Source: Paenibacillus ginsengarvi (GTDB taxonomy: Bacteria; Bacillota; Bacilli; Paenibacillales; NBRC-103111). From it: a stretch of DNA of 64,000 nucleotides. A program made the translations under genes and the position numbers. The notes beneath the pieces were generated by a model that saw only the letters and a program-made list of their open reading frames with translations, did no database searches and was not told where the DNA came from. Every line of letters starts with the position of its first letter. Position 1 is the first letter of the stretch. Positions 1-7,444 of this stretch are shown piece by piece. The DNA lies in assembly GCF_003626695.1 (NCBI RefSeq), contig NZ_RBAH01000001.1:186001-250000 (forward strand). Reading direction: 5' to 3'.

Positions 1-1
1 C

Positions 2-139
2 ACGATGAACAATGCAACCAACACGACTCACGCCTACGCTACAGACAATAGGAATAACAATAATTGGGGCTGGCTTGGTTTAGCAGGTCTTTTAGGATTA
101 GCTGGAATGAGAAATCGTTCGAAGGATCCTCAAAAATGA
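2..139 (+). CDS. WGxxGxxG-type small protein, 3' end only
   Basis: The window opens inside a reading frame that ends with TGA at 137-139. The visible part is Asn/Thr-rich and then reads WGWLGLAGLLGLAG followed by RNRSKD. That matches the short C-terminal WGxxGxxG helix and basic tail found in small exported or membrane proteins of Bacillaceae and Paenibacillaceae. An ATG lies at position 5, but the Asn-rich stretch is normally preceded by a signal peptide, so the true start is probably outside the window. The glycine/leucine helix would span or anchor in the membrane with the basic tail inside. Function of the family is not known to me. Confidence 0.6.
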   Translation, partial: TMNNATNTTHAYATDNRNNNNWGWLGLAGLLGLAGMRNRSKDPQK

Positions 140-168
140 GGGTTTTGAACTAGAATAACCCGTGTATT

Positions 169-198
169 TTGAGGTAATGATAACAACCGGTTTACAAT
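169..198 (+). promoter_or_regulatory. Possible promoter of the DUF3231 gene
   Basis: TTGAGG at 169-174 and TACAAT at 193-198 are 18 bases apart and sit just upstream of the ribosome site of the gene at 220. The fit to a vegetative sigma-A promoter is fair, not strong; a forespore sigma factor is also possible for this gene family. Confidence 0.35.
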
Positions 199-219
199 AC
201 AAGTAAGGAGCTGTTATTA

Positions 220-738
220 ATGGGGATTTTAAGTGGCAATCCTAAAGATCAGCCTTTGCATTACGGAGAAGCCTTTGATCTGTGGGCTTTCTCAATGAAA
301 GCAAAAGGTTGTATTTCCGTCTATCGGGCTTATTCGTACCATGCTGGTGATAAAGAGCTAAAGAAAATTTTGGATGATATGATCAACCAAGCAGAACTGG
401 AATCCGAAGAATGCGATGAAATCTTGATTCATAACGGGATACCTTCATCCCCTACTCTCCCTGCAAGGCCCGAAGCAAAGCTTGAAGATATTCCCGTCGG
501 CGCAAGATTTACGGATATCGAAATTGCGTCCATGATTGCCACTGATACAGCTGCAAGTATGGCAATATGCAGCCAGATCATGGGCAAATCGATTCGTGAA
601 GATATTGGGGCATTATTTGGTAAATATCATGTCACCAAAGCAGCTCTAGGTTTAAAAATGTTGGAGTTGAGTAAGGAAAAAGGATGGCTAGTGCCACCTC
701 CTCTACACATGAAACGACCAGAGCTTGTTGAAGCTTAA
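220..738 (+). CDS. DUF3231 family protein
   Basis: A 172-residue protein opening with MGILSGNPKDQPLHYGEAF. This resembles DUF3231 proteins of spore formers, which have one or two four-helix-bundle modules related to the coat proteins CotF and YhcN-like factors. Only one module is present here, about half the length of the common two-module form. The sequence is mostly helical with no signal peptide or membrane segment. The ATG follows AAGGAGCTGTTATTA, a good ribosome site. A stem-loop terminator follows at 751-800, so it is a single-gene unit. Family membership is fairly safe; a role in spores is inference from relatives. Confidence 0.75.
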   Translation: MGILSGNPKDQPLHYGEAFDLWAFSMKAKGCISVYRAYSYHAGDKELKKILDDMINQAELESEECDEILIHNGIPSSPTLPARPEAKLEDIPVGARFTDIEIASMIATDTAASMAICSQIMGKSIREDIGALFGKYHVTKAALGLKMLELSKEKGWLVPPPLHMKRPELVEA

Positions 739-750
739 AGAATTAAATTC

Positions 751-800
751 CGGGGCTGCCCAGAAAGTCAGTGAAAGCTGATACTGGTCCGCCCCGTTTT
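751..800 (+). terminator. Rho-independent terminator of the DUF3231 gene
   Basis: CGGGGC at 751-756 pairs with GCCCCG at 791-796. A second short stem CAG/CTG lies inside it, and TTTTCTTGTTTT follows. Confidence 0.6.
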
Positions 801-915
801 CTTGTTTTGTAAAAAGAAGCACAAAAAAGACGTCTTTTTGGAAAAGGGGCCACGATTTGGACTTCTCATTCCGTACGGCAGAGAAATACTCCGTACGCTC
901 GGCATAGACGAAAAG

Positions 916-956
916 AAAAACTCCCGCCCGGCACAAGGGCCAAACGGAAGTTTTCC
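916..956 (-). terminator. Terminator downstream of the YjcZ-like gene
   Basis: On the minus strand AAAACTTCCG pairs imperfectly with CGGGAGTTTT across a GC-rich inner stem, followed by TTTTTCTTTT. It ends the minus-strand unit starting at 1152. Confidence 0.55.
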
Positions 957-1026
957 AGATGGATCGGGGGAACAATCGCAGGCTGCACATCCCCCATATG
1001 CAGCAGTTCACACATCGTATGGGGCA

Positions 1027-1152
1027 TTAAAAAACAAAAGCTCGCGAGACGATGACCAGAAGGATGAAGAGTACCAGGATAACCGCCGTACTGGTTCCCA
1101 GACCGCCACAGCTAAAACCGCCAACTCCACCTATTCCGCCAATACCACTCAT
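1027..1152 (-). CDS. YjcZ family sporulation-type small membrane peptide
   Basis: A 41-residue peptide starting MSGIGGIGGVGGFSCGG and ending in a hydrophobic helix LVLFILLVIVSRAFVF. A glycine-rich head with a cysteine, followed by one C-terminal membrane helix of the form ILVLFILLVI, is the hallmark of YjcZ/YhaX-like spore peptides. I chose the ATG at 1152 because GGTGGTGA sits about 4 bases before it. An in-frame ATG at 1167 would add MGGEN and uses the GGAGG further upstream. Such peptides are made in sporulation and found in coat or forespore membranes; here that is inferred from the family. Confidence 0.75.
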   Translation of the reverse strand: MSGIGGIGGVGGFSCGGLGTSTAVILVLFILLVIVSRAFVF

Positions 1153-1254
1153 GTTTTCACCACCCATCGTGCCTTTCTGAACTACCTCCACATCGTATGA
1201 GCGAAAAATAAAATGGTTTGGACTAATGTCCGGTAGTGCCGGGGTTTTCTTATA

Positions 1255-1292
1255 TAAAAAAACGCCCTCGTCTGCACAAACGGAGAGCGTTC
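1255..1292 (-). terminator. Terminator of the small gene at 1338-1496
   Basis: On the minus strand AACGCTCTCCGT pairs with ACGAGGGCGTT around the loop TTGTGCAG, followed by a run of seven T. Confidence 0.65.
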
Positions 1293-1337
1293 GATAATCC
1301 CGCCGCAAAAAAACATCTATACGGCCGATCGTAACCG

Positions 1338-1496
1338 TTAACGGCGCTTTTTCATGACATTGTTGAGTATAGAGGAAATCATCCGTTCCGGACCAATACC
1401 TTTTCTGCGTTTGCCGCCAAAAGACCCCATTCCGCCACCGAAACCGAAGCCCTTGCCCTGCTTGCCATTCAATAGCCCCATAATGCGCTCTAGCAT
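1338..1496 (-). CDS. Small basic glycine-rich protein, unrecognised
   Basis: A 52-residue frame starting MLERIMGLLNGKQGKGFGFG, with an FGFGGGMGSFGG core and ending NNVMKKRR. The ribosome site GGAGGTGATTCC directly before the ATG is close to perfect, and a clear terminator follows at 1255-1292, so expression is likely. The protein is strongly basic, with a hydrophobic N-terminal helix and a Phe/Gly-rich loop. I recognise no family. It lies next to a YjcZ-type gene, so a spore-associated peptide is a guess only. Confidence 0.6.
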   Translation of the reverse strand: MLERIMGLLNGKQGKGFGFGGGMGSFGGKRRKGIGPERMISSILNNVMKKRR

Positions 1497-1748
1497 GGAA
1501 TCACCTCCACTTCTTTAAGAATGCTATATCATATGGTGATTCAATTGCTAGAAACACTAGCGCGTATACCGCCCCTCAAGTCTATTTATAGCTTGTTCAT
1601 CGCAGCTTGGCGGGACAAACGCCTAAAACTTCCATTACTTAACGGCCTTAACGACCGCATTTGCCGAAAACGCCGAACAGGGCCTTCCCGTCCTCAGGAA
1701 GACCCTTCCGCTTTTAACCCTCATCCTCCGGCTTTCCGCTGCTTCGCA
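1497..1748. other. Intergenic stretch, 252 bases, no gene seen
   Basis: No frame with a ribosome site was found. The minus strand carries CATATGATA about 30 bases before the gene at 1496, which resembles a mother-cell sigma-factor -10 element without a clear -35. A stem AGGGCCTTCC/GGAAGACCCT is at about 1680-1707. Confidence 0.4.
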
Positions 1749-1973
1749 TCAGGACGCCGCTCCACTCTCTTTTTTCAGACTCCATATGGAATTGGTGACA
1801 AGGTCTAAAGCTTCCGATATTTTTAAGGCTGTCAGAAACGTCGGCTCACTCTCCCCTTTGACAATCCGCTTCATGGCAGAACTCGATATCCCTACTTGCT
1901 TGCAGAGCCATTCCTGCTCAATTCCTCTGGAATCGAGAATTTCTTGCAGCCGGCAATCGATTTGATCCACCAT
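1749..1973 (-). CDS. Small XRE-type helix-turn-helix regulator
   Basis: A 74-residue protein with a complete Cro/C1-type helix-turn-helix: LQEILDSRGIEQEWL, then CKQVGISSSAMKRIVKGE, then a third helix. Nothing lies beyond the DNA-binding domain, so it is likely a dimeric repressor or a small accessory regulator. The ATG follows AGAGGTGATGAAACG. No partner gene is adjacent: the next gene downstream is about 250 bases away and the gene upstream ends a separate operon. Its target is unknown; a self-operator before 1973 would be usual but I did not find a clear palindrome. Confidence 0.8.
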   Translation of the reverse strand: MVDQIDCRLQEILDSRGIEQEWLCKQVGISSSAMKRIVKGESEPTFLTALKISEALDLVTNSIWSLKKESGAAS

Positions 1974-2053
1974 CGTTTCATCACCTCTTCCTAAATCTTC
2001 GACATGACCGTTTGTCGAATCCTTTGACGAGGGATAAGAGGTTTTGACGAAAT

Positions 2054-2710
2054 CTACAAATAGTTATCCAGCTCGCGCATGGAACGAATATGCCCGATCG
2101 ACGGAACGCCTCTTCGTTCCAGCTCCGTCATCCGCGCATTGTATGCCAGAAAGGAAATTCCCGCTTGCTGCGCCGCTTTTCCGTCGATCCAGGAATCGCC
2201 TACGGACAACCACAGCTCCGGGCGAATGCCCGGGTACTGCGACAACAGGTGAAAAACGCCGGATGGTGACGGCTTCAGCGAAGTCATCTGTTCCCGGCCT
2301 GCAATATGCTCGAAGAACGGCGCAATGCCTGTGCGTTGCAAGGCTTCCTGCGCGGCTTCAAGCGCATTGTTCGTCAGAATCGTCATCCGCACATGGCCTC
2401 GGATACGTTCCAGCGTCTCCTCGACATGAGGCTCCAGCTCCGCTCCGGCCATTCCTTCCCGCTCGCCGCGAACGACGATGTCCCATACGCTGCGATCCAA
2501 CTCATCCGTCAACCTGTTCGAGGCACGCGCCGTTTCGATCAGGGTCGCGATCGTATGGTCTTCGAGCGGAAAGTCCGCGGGGAGAATCCCTTGCTCGGTC
2601 AGCAGAGCGAATACGTCGCGCTTGATCCGCGGAAAATCGATTCGCGATCGCAGCAGCGTGTTGTCCATATCGAACAGGATCGCTTTGTAGCGAGCTTGGC
2701 CCCTACTCAT
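2054..2710 (-). CDS. HAD-superfamily phosphatase
   Basis: A 218-residue haloacid dehalogenase-type hydrolase. Motif I is DMDNT near residue 15 (nucleophile and acid/base aspartates), motif II is ILTNN, motif III is the lysine in SLKPSPSG, and motif IV is GDSWIDGKAA. A cap of about 80 residues lies between motifs I and II, so small phosphorylated metabolites are the likely substrates. The ATG overlaps the stop of the second HAD gene (ATGA at 2707-2710), so the two are translationally coupled. The acidic residue of motif IV, usually D-D, is here D-W-I-D, as in many subfamily I members. Exact substrate unknown. Confidence 0.85.
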   Translation of the reverse strand: MSRGQARYKAILFDMDNTLLRSRIDFPRIKRDVFALLTEQGILPADFPLEDHTIATLIETARASNRLTDELDRSVWDIVVRGEREGMAGAELEPHVEETLERIRGHVRMTILTNNALEAAQEALQRTGIAPFFEHIAGREQMTSLKPSPSGVFHLLSQYPGIRPELWLSVGDSWIDGKAAQQAGISFLAYNARMTELERRGVPSIGHIRSMRELDNYL

Positions 2711-3357
2711 GCCGTTTCTAGAAAAGCAAGCAGCTCGGCTACTCTCTTCACGTACAGATCGGGCATCGTTCCGAATTCGTGCGTCTGCACGTTCTCAAGC
2801 CAGTGCGCCCCGATCGTGAACACGCCGGCACCTTTGCCCGCCCGCATATCCGCTTCGCTGTCGCCGATAAAAAGCGTTTCGTCCTTCTCGGCTCCAAGCG
2901 CTTGCATCGCCGTGAGCACCCCTTCGGGGTCGGGCTTCGGCTTCGTCATTTCATCGCCGGAGACGGTCACATCGAAGTAATCCGTCATGCCGAGACGATC
3001 GAGAGAAATATCGAGCGAATCCCTGCCTTTGCCGGTTACGATGCCCATGCGGTACCCTTTGCTTTTCAAATGGCCCAGCAGCCCGAGAATCGCCTCGTTC
3101 GGCTTCACTCTTACGTCGTGCTCTTCATTGTACAGCTTGTAAAAAAGCCGCACCCCGTCTTCGGCCGCCTCCCGATTCCGCAGATTCAAGCGGATGATAT
3201 CCGCTTCGGTAGGGCCAAACATCGCCACGACCTCACCGGGCGTCAGCGTTTGGCCGTCATAGGTCAGGAAAGCTTGCTGGATCGCATGAATGCATATCGG
3301 CAGCGTATCCGCCAGCGTACCGTCAAAATCGAAAAGAATCGTCGTCAAGTTTCTCAC
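2707..3357 (-). CDS. HAD-superfamily phosphatase, PpaX/Gph-like
   Basis: 216 residues with all HAD motifs: DFDGTLADT, IVTGKGRDS, the lysine in TKPKPDPEG and GDSEADMRAGKGAG. The architecture and the GDSEADMRAG motif fit phosphoglycolate phosphatase or the pyrophosphatase PpaX, both class IA HAD enzymes acting on small molecules in the cytoplasm. The start is GTG at 3357, preceded by GAGGAG at a spacing of 7. It overlaps the next HAD gene by four bases. In Bacillus ppaX is next to hprK/lgt, which are not here, so I do not assign the symbol. Confidence 0.82.
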   Translation of the reverse strand: MRNLTTILFDFDGTLADTLPICIHAIQQAFLTYDGQTLTPGEVVAMFGPTEADIIRLNLRNREAAEDGVRLFYKLYNEEHDVRVKPNEAILGLLGHLKSKGYRMGIVTGKGRDSLDISLDRLGMTDYFDVTVSGDEMTKPKPDPEGVLTAMQALGAEKDETLFIGDSEADMRAGKGAGVFTIGAHWLENVQTHEFGTMPDLYVKRVAELLAFLETA

Positions 3358-3361
3358 ACGC

Positions 3362-3970
3362 TCACTCCTCTGTTTGTTCGGGCATTACCGGCGTCACCGC
3401 CATAGACAACTGTTCGTCCGAGTACAGTTCCAGCTCCAGCAGCGCCTCGTATGGATCGCCCTTCAGCCCGAAATAGTCGGCAAAAGCGGGCTCTGTCTTC
3501 ATACCGGCGCGCTTCCTGTTCAGAATCGCCTCTTTGGCGCGTTGTCCGTACAGCTCCAGCAGCCGAGCCTCTATTACCATATGCCTGTAGCCGTTCTGCA
3601 TGCGAACCGGCGCCGGCTCCGCAAACAATTCCACCGGCAGATTGCCGCACTCAAAGCGGACTACCGCCCGTTCTTTGCGTCCCCGCTGCGCGCCCCTGCG
3701 CACAAACTCAAACTGGTCGAAGCCGCCGAACGCCTTCCGGACGGTCTGCTCGAACGGCTCGAACCGGTAAACCTCGCAGGCAATGTCCAGATCGCTTCCT
3801 TGAACGTTCAGCTCGATCGGGATCGTCCCTACGACAACCGGCTGATAAGGCCGGAGCGGCTCCAGCAATCCGAATCGGAATATAACGTCGTAAGCCTTCC
3901 TCTGAACGGCGGTCCCTACCCTCAAATATTCGATATCCGACCAGCTTCTTCGCTGCACGTCTTCCCTCAT
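3362..3970 (-). CDS. DUF4269 family protein, nucleotidyltransferase-like
   Basis: About 202 residues from the ATG at 3970. The core PVVVGTIPIELNVQGSDLDI has the G-[TS]-x(n)-G-S-D-L-D pattern of minimal nucleotidyltransferase folds, and later residues include FGLKGDPYEALLELE. This matches DUF4269. The ATG overlaps the preceding Nudix stop by four bases, the same coupling used by its neighbours, so I prefer it to the upstream TTG at 3988. Biochemical activity of this family is not known to me. The operon setting suggests a part in metabolite or nucleotide handling (inference). Confidence 0.75.
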   Translation of the reverse strand: MREDVQRRSWSDIEYLRVGTAVQRKAYDVIFRFGLLEPLRPYQPVVVGTIPIELNVQGSDLDIACEVYRFEPFEQTVRKAFGGFDQFEFVRRGAQRGRKERAVVRFECGNLPVELFAEPAPVRMQNGYRHMVIEARLLELYGQRAKEAILNRKRAGMKTEPAFADYFGLKGDPYEALLELELYSDEQLSMAVTPVMPEQTEE

Positions 3971-4458
3971 TCGCCCTGCACCTGCCAATGATCGTATCTG
4001 GCCGCCTCGAGCGGTAACTTACCCGTCCTGACCCAACGCAGCGCATCCAGAACGAGCGGTGACGCCGCATCCTCGTTAATCGATTCGACATCGATCCATT
4101 CCGCCCCGTCGGAATCGTCGAAGCATGGCGAATCGGCAACGTCTCCGTCCGCATATTCGACTTCATACAACACGGCGATGTGGTGGCAATGCGTATGGGC
4201 GAAGCTTTCCCGCGTCCAGGCGACTACATAGTCTCGCGTGCCAAGAGACCGCATGATGCGGACCTGCAGACCCGTCTCCTCTAGAAACTCGCGATGGACC
4301 GTTTCGGTTAGCGATTCGTTCGGCTCTATCGTCCCTCCGGGCAAATCGAACCGTTTCGTATACGGCCCGCCGTTTTTGCGGATGACCAGAAGCTTTCCAT
4401 CCCTAAGGCATATTCCGTATGCCCCCAGATGCCTGTGCCATTGCTCCGGTTTGATCAT
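3967..4458 (-). CDS. Nudix hydrolase
   Basis: The Nudix box reads GGTIEPNESLTETVHREFLEETG, matching G-x5-E-x7-R-E-x2-E-E-x-G, with the metal-binding glutamates in place. Nudix enzymes cleave nucleoside diphosphates linked to another group. The start is chosen at ATG 4458 because GGGAGGCGGCC precedes it; a start at 4491 would overlap the upstream gene by a further 33 bases. It already overlaps that gene by 56 bases, which is unusually long, in a different frame. It is coupled to the DUF4269 gene by ATGA. Substrate cannot be told from sequence. Confidence 0.85.
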   Translation of the reverse strand: MIKPEQWHRHLGAYGICLRDGKLLVIRKNGGPYTKRFDLPGGTIEPNESLTETVHREFLEETGLQVRIMRSLGTRDYVVAWTRESFAHTHCHHIAVLYEVEYADGDVADSPCFDDSDGAEWIDVESINEDAASPLVLDALRWVRTGKLPLEAARYDHWQVQGE

Positions 4459-4957
4459 GGCCGCCTCCCATCCAATCCTTTTTCCGTTCATAACCCGTCA
4501 TCCGGTTCCGATCCAGTCGGCAAATGTGGATATAAGGACAATCCTCGTTCAGCATGGCTGGCAAATATTTGGGGATGGCTTCGCCTACGCCCAAATTATG
4601 ATCGGACAGCACCCAGCCGATCTCCTTCCATTCCAGCAACCCCTCTTCCGTTCGTCTTGGCGTCTCGTAATGCTCATCCTCCGGCAGTTCGGCCGTGAAC
4701 AAGTACATGCCCACAGCGGGCGCGCCATGCGACTCCCACCATACGATACCCTTGAAGCTGGCAGCCGCGAGCCGGATTTCCGTTTCCTCGAACGCCTCCC
4801 GCAGCACTCCTTCGAGCGGCGCTTCCCCGGCTTCCAGCTTGCCGCCGACGCCGTTCCACAGCCCTTTCGCCGGAGCCTTATCCCGGTTCAGCATCAACAG
4901 CTTGGACCCTTGACGAATAAACAACAGCGTATACGGGATAGACGGCTCATCGCTCAT
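4403..4957 (-). CDS. Nudix hydrolase, MutT/8-oxo-dGTP-ase type
   Basis: 184 residues from the ATG at 4957. Nudix box GGKLEAGEAPLEGVLREAFEE is complete, preceded by NRDKAPAKGLWNGVG, a pattern common in MutT/YjhB-like 8-oxo-dGTP diphosphatases. The ATG overlaps the stop of the acetyltransferase gene (ATGA at 4954-4957), which favours it over the GTG-like extension upstream. The last 30 or so residues (after CRLDRNRMTGYE) are low-complexity and overlap the next gene, so they may be a recent extension of the frame. Nucleotide-pool cleaning is the family role; here it is inference. Confidence 0.82.
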   Translation of the reverse strand: MSDEPSIPYTLLFIRQGSKLLMLNRDKAPAKGLWNGVGGKLEAGEAPLEGVLREAFEETEIRLAAASFKGIVWWESHGAPAVGMYLFTAELPEDEHYETPRRTEEGLLEWKEIGWVLSDHNLGVGEAIPKYLPAMLNEDCPYIHICRLDRNRMTGYERKKDWMGGGHDQTGAMAQASGGIRNMP

Positions 4958-5373
4958 ACCAAATCCCTCGAATACAGCAGAATTCCGTCTCTTCTCGACC
5001 AGCCGCTGCCGGACCAATACCGGTTGCCGATCTCGTTATGTTCCAGCGTAAACAAATGACATTTCGTAATGCCCGCGTTCCGCAAACTTCCGAGACTCCG
5101 CTCGACCAAATCTTTCGCGATCCGCTGCCCGCGATAGGAGCGGTGTACGGCTACGTGATACAAAAATCCTCTGCGGCCGTCGTGACCGCACATACTCGTG
5201 CCCACCACTTGCCGTTGGTCGATGCAGACGAAGCTTAGGCCGCTATTGCGCCGCAAAAAGCTTTCGATATTTTCCCTGGAATCCGCCTCGCTCAAAACAA
5301 GCCCTTCCGTGACGTTCCACAGTCCGATCATTCGCTCGTAATGCTCAATCGTCATTTCCGTAATCTCAACCAC
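4954..5373 (-). CDS. GNAT-family N-acetyltransferase
   Basis: 139 residues from GTG 5373. The acetyl-CoA pyrophosphate-binding motif is HRSYRGQRIAKDLVERSL (R-x-x-G-x-G/A pattern with Q at the second position), preceded by the beta strand FLYHVAV. The start is GTG at 5373 since AAGGAGG lies 7 bases before it; residues further upstream would be encoded by the ribosome site itself. GNAT enzymes acetylate amines of proteins, drugs or small metabolites. It is the first gene of the chain running down to 2054. The lesioned gene at 5511-6097 lies 138 bases upstream. Confidence 0.85.
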   Translation of the reverse strand: MVEITEMTIEHYERMIGLWNVTEGLVLSEADSRENIESFLRRNSGLSFVCIDQRQVVGTSMCGHDGRRGFLYHVAVHRSYRGQRIAKDLVERSLGSLRNAGITKCHLFTLEHNEIGNRYWSGSGWSRRDGILLYSRDLV

Positions 5374-5510
5374 GGCCTGGCCTCCTTCCCTTGTAACCCC
5401 GCCTGCAAGCCTCACCTTTTCCCGGGAAAGCGCACAAACCGACAAGCGCGCCGACAAAGCGGAAACTTGTCGGAAAACGCCTCATCCAGCCCCTTCTTCA
5501 CGAGGGGCCG

Positions 5511-6097
5511 TTATCCGTTCGGCCGCAGCAGCAGCGAACCGTGCAGCGCGATATACCGGATACCGGAATAAACGGTAATGCCCGCCGCCGCGAGCATCGC
5601 AAACGAACCGGCGCTCGAACCGGCGAAGGCAGCGACCGGCAGCTGTTGAACGAGTACGATGCTTATAGCGGCTACCTGGACGACCATTTTCCACTTTCCG
5701 TATGTATCGGCCGCAAGCACGACTCCTCTTGCCGCAGCGGCAACCCGGATACCGGTAATGACCGATTCGCGCCCGATGATGACGACCGCTATCCAGGCCG
5801 GTATAAGCCCAAGCTGCACCAGCATAATTAACGCGGTTAATAATAGCAGCTTGTCCGCAAGAGGATCAAGCAGCTTGCCCAAATTCGTCGTTTGATTATA
5901 GGTCCGGGCGACATATCCGTCTTATCCGTAGCGGCAGCCAGCACAAACACAAACGTCGCCGCATACATCCCGTACTGATCCAGCCATTCGACGACTGCGT
6001 ACTCCCGGACCAGCCCATCCGGGAATGGCTGCAAAAACAGCACGAGCAGCGGAATCAGTCCGATTCGGGCAACCGTTATCCGATTCGCAGCGTTCAT
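5511..6097 (-). pseudogene. CDP-alcohol phosphatidyltransferase (PgsA-like), frameshifted
   Basis: The 5' part (start ATG 6097, ribosome site AAGGAGGAGTTTT) reads MNAANRITVARIGLIPLLV and runs to AAATDKTD. The rest continues in another frame as YVARTYNQTTNLGKLLDPLADK through several membrane helices to the stop at 5511. Joined, the two make a normal PgsA-type enzyme of about 195 residues that would transfer a phosphatidyl group from CDP-diacylglycerol to an alcohol. The family signature D-x2-D-G-x2-A-R-x8-G-x3-D-x3-D is broken right after DKTD: only two bases stand where six (G and Y codons) are expected, a loss of four bases near 5913-5914. Everything else is intact, so the lesion is recent or a sequencing error. 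Confidence 0.85.
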
Positions 6098-6134
6098 AAA
6101 ACTCCTCCTTGCAAGCGCTTATTGGTTTATTCGC

Positions 6135-6875
6135 CTATAGGTGTCGGTCCGATACCGAAGACAGTTTACAGATAACGTTGCCTTCCTGCTGGTAAACGAT
6201 GGAGAATCCCGCTCTCTGCAGCTCCGCCCGCAGGGCGTCCGCCGTCAAATGCCTCCGGTGCGGCAGCCAGTAGCCACCATCCCGATACAACGTATCGGAA
6301 AACAAAGCCGGGTCCGCCTCCAGCTTCTCGTAAACGATGCCCTTCTCCGAATCGTAATAACCATCGCCATAATCCCGGCCCGAGTGGTACATCGCCGTAG
6401 CCACAATGTAGTAGCCGCCATTCTTCAGCCCCGATCGTACAGCGGCAAACAGCGAATCGCGGTCTTCGTCCGTCACGATGCTCTGCATGCAATAATTGTC
6501 CACGACGAGGTCGAACACCGGTTCCGCGAACCGGCACTGTGTTATATCGCGTACAGCATAAGCAACGTTAAGATTGCGCTCCAGCGCATAACGTCTCGCC
6601 AGCTCGATCGCGTCCGGCGTAATATCGATGCCTTCGACTTCAAATCCGCACCGGGCCAAAAAACATGACGCAGCTCCTGTCCCGCATCCGTATTCGAGTG
6701 CGCGTCCCACTCCGCCGATTGCCGCGGTCTCCAGCGCCTGCTCCAGAAATGGCCGCATCATAAAGCGATCGAAGCTGTAAGAGTCGGGATCGTAATATTG
6801 ATCCCAGGCGGCGATTCCCCGCTCCTTCATTTCGGCATACGCTGCCGTATGCTCGTCCAAATAATATTTTTTCAC
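6135..6875 (-). CDS. Class I SAM-dependent methyltransferase
   Basis: 246 residues. Motif I is ALEYGCGTGAASCFLA at about residues 59-74, the acidic end of strand 2 is EGIDITPDAIELA, and motif IV is DLVVDNYCMQSI. That is the seven-strand Rossmann methyltransferase core with a C-terminal extension RHLTADALRAELQRAGF typical of the UbiE/COQ5-like group. Start is GTG at 6875, with GGGAGAGG about 11 bases upstream. No partner enzyme next door defines the substrate. It sits between a Nudix gene and the broken pgsA-like gene, with small gaps, and may be in the same transcript. Confidence 0.8.
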   Translation of the reverse strand: MKKYYLDEHTAAYAEMKERGIAAWDQYYDPDSYSFDRFMMRPFLEQALETAAIGGVGRALEYGCGTGAASCFLARCGFEVEGIDITPDAIELARRYALERNLNVAYAVRDITQCRFAEPVFDLVVDNYCMQSIVTDEDRDSLFAAVRSGLKNGGYYIVATAMYHSGRDYGDGYYDSEKGIVYEKLEADPALFSDTLYRDGGYWLPHRRHLTADALRAELQRAGFSIVYQQEGNVICKLSSVSDRHL

Positions 6876-6930
6876 AGTCGGTTAACCTCTCCCTGTTCGT
6901 TCTCCCGGACCGCAGCAACCAACAGACGGA

Positions 6931-7434
6931 CTACGCCTCGGTTCGCCGCTCATTCAGCCACCGGCTCAACTGCTCCTTATGCCGGGGAAATGCGAATTGT
7001 TCGAACGGAATATGCTCCGGGCGGAACCACTCCAGCTCCAGCGATTCCGCCGACTTGGTCAGCATACCGCCGATCAGCCGGGCCTCGTAAAAGACGGTGC
7101 ACACCCGGATGCCCCCGGTGACGTCCAGCAGCTTCGTCACTTCGATCTCCAGCCCCGTTTCCTCGAGTACTTCCCGCACGGCGCAAGCCTGTATGGACTC
7201 TCCCTGCTCGGCCATGCCGCCAGGCAAAGCCCACATCCCGTAACCGGGCTCAATCGCTCTCCGTTCCAGCAAAATGCGCCCCTCCCCATCCGGGATTACA
7301 GCCACCGCCCCGACCGACTGGGACGGATACAGCGTGTAATGACCGGACGGACAAAAACGATAGCTTTTCCCTTTCTCGTATGTCCCCGCAAGAGGGCCGC
7401 CGCATAGCGGACAATAGTTATAGTCGCTCATCAT
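6931..7434 (-). CDS. Nudix hydrolase with N-terminal zinc ribbon
   Basis: About 167 residues from the ATG at 7434. It begins with a zinc ribbon CPLCGG-x(n)-CPSGH, followed by a Nudix box GGMAEQGESIQACAVREVLEETG. A ribbon before the Nudix fold is the arrangement seen in NudC-like and many ADP-ribose or NADH pyrophosphatases. The ATG ATG pair at 7434/7431 follows GGGAGGTAAAAGAAATCC, at a rather long distance. It starts 10 bases after the metallophosphoesterase gene, so the two are likely co-transcribed. This is the third Nudix gene within 3.5 kb. Confidence 0.85.
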   Translation of the reverse strand: MMSDYNYCPLCGGPLAGTYEKGKSYRFCPSGHYTLYPSQSVGAVAVIPDGEGRILLERRAIEPGYGMWALPGGMAEQGESIQACAVREVLEETGLEIEVTKLLDVTGGIRVCTVFYEARLIGGMLTKSAESLELEWFRPEHIPFEQFAFPRHKEQLSRWLNERRTEA

Positions 7435-7444
7435 CGGATTTCTT

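Larger units (their letters stand above)
739..1026. other. Intergenic stretch without a supported gene
   Basis: Holds two facing terminators and a self-complementary AAAAAGACGTCTTTTT at about 826-841. Open frames here on both strands lack ribosome sites and have protein-unlike composition. Confidence 0.5.

Noticed and set aside
802-1200. Plus-strand frame of 132 codons
   Set aside because: Crosses two terminators and the minus-strand YjcZ-like gene; no ribosome site.
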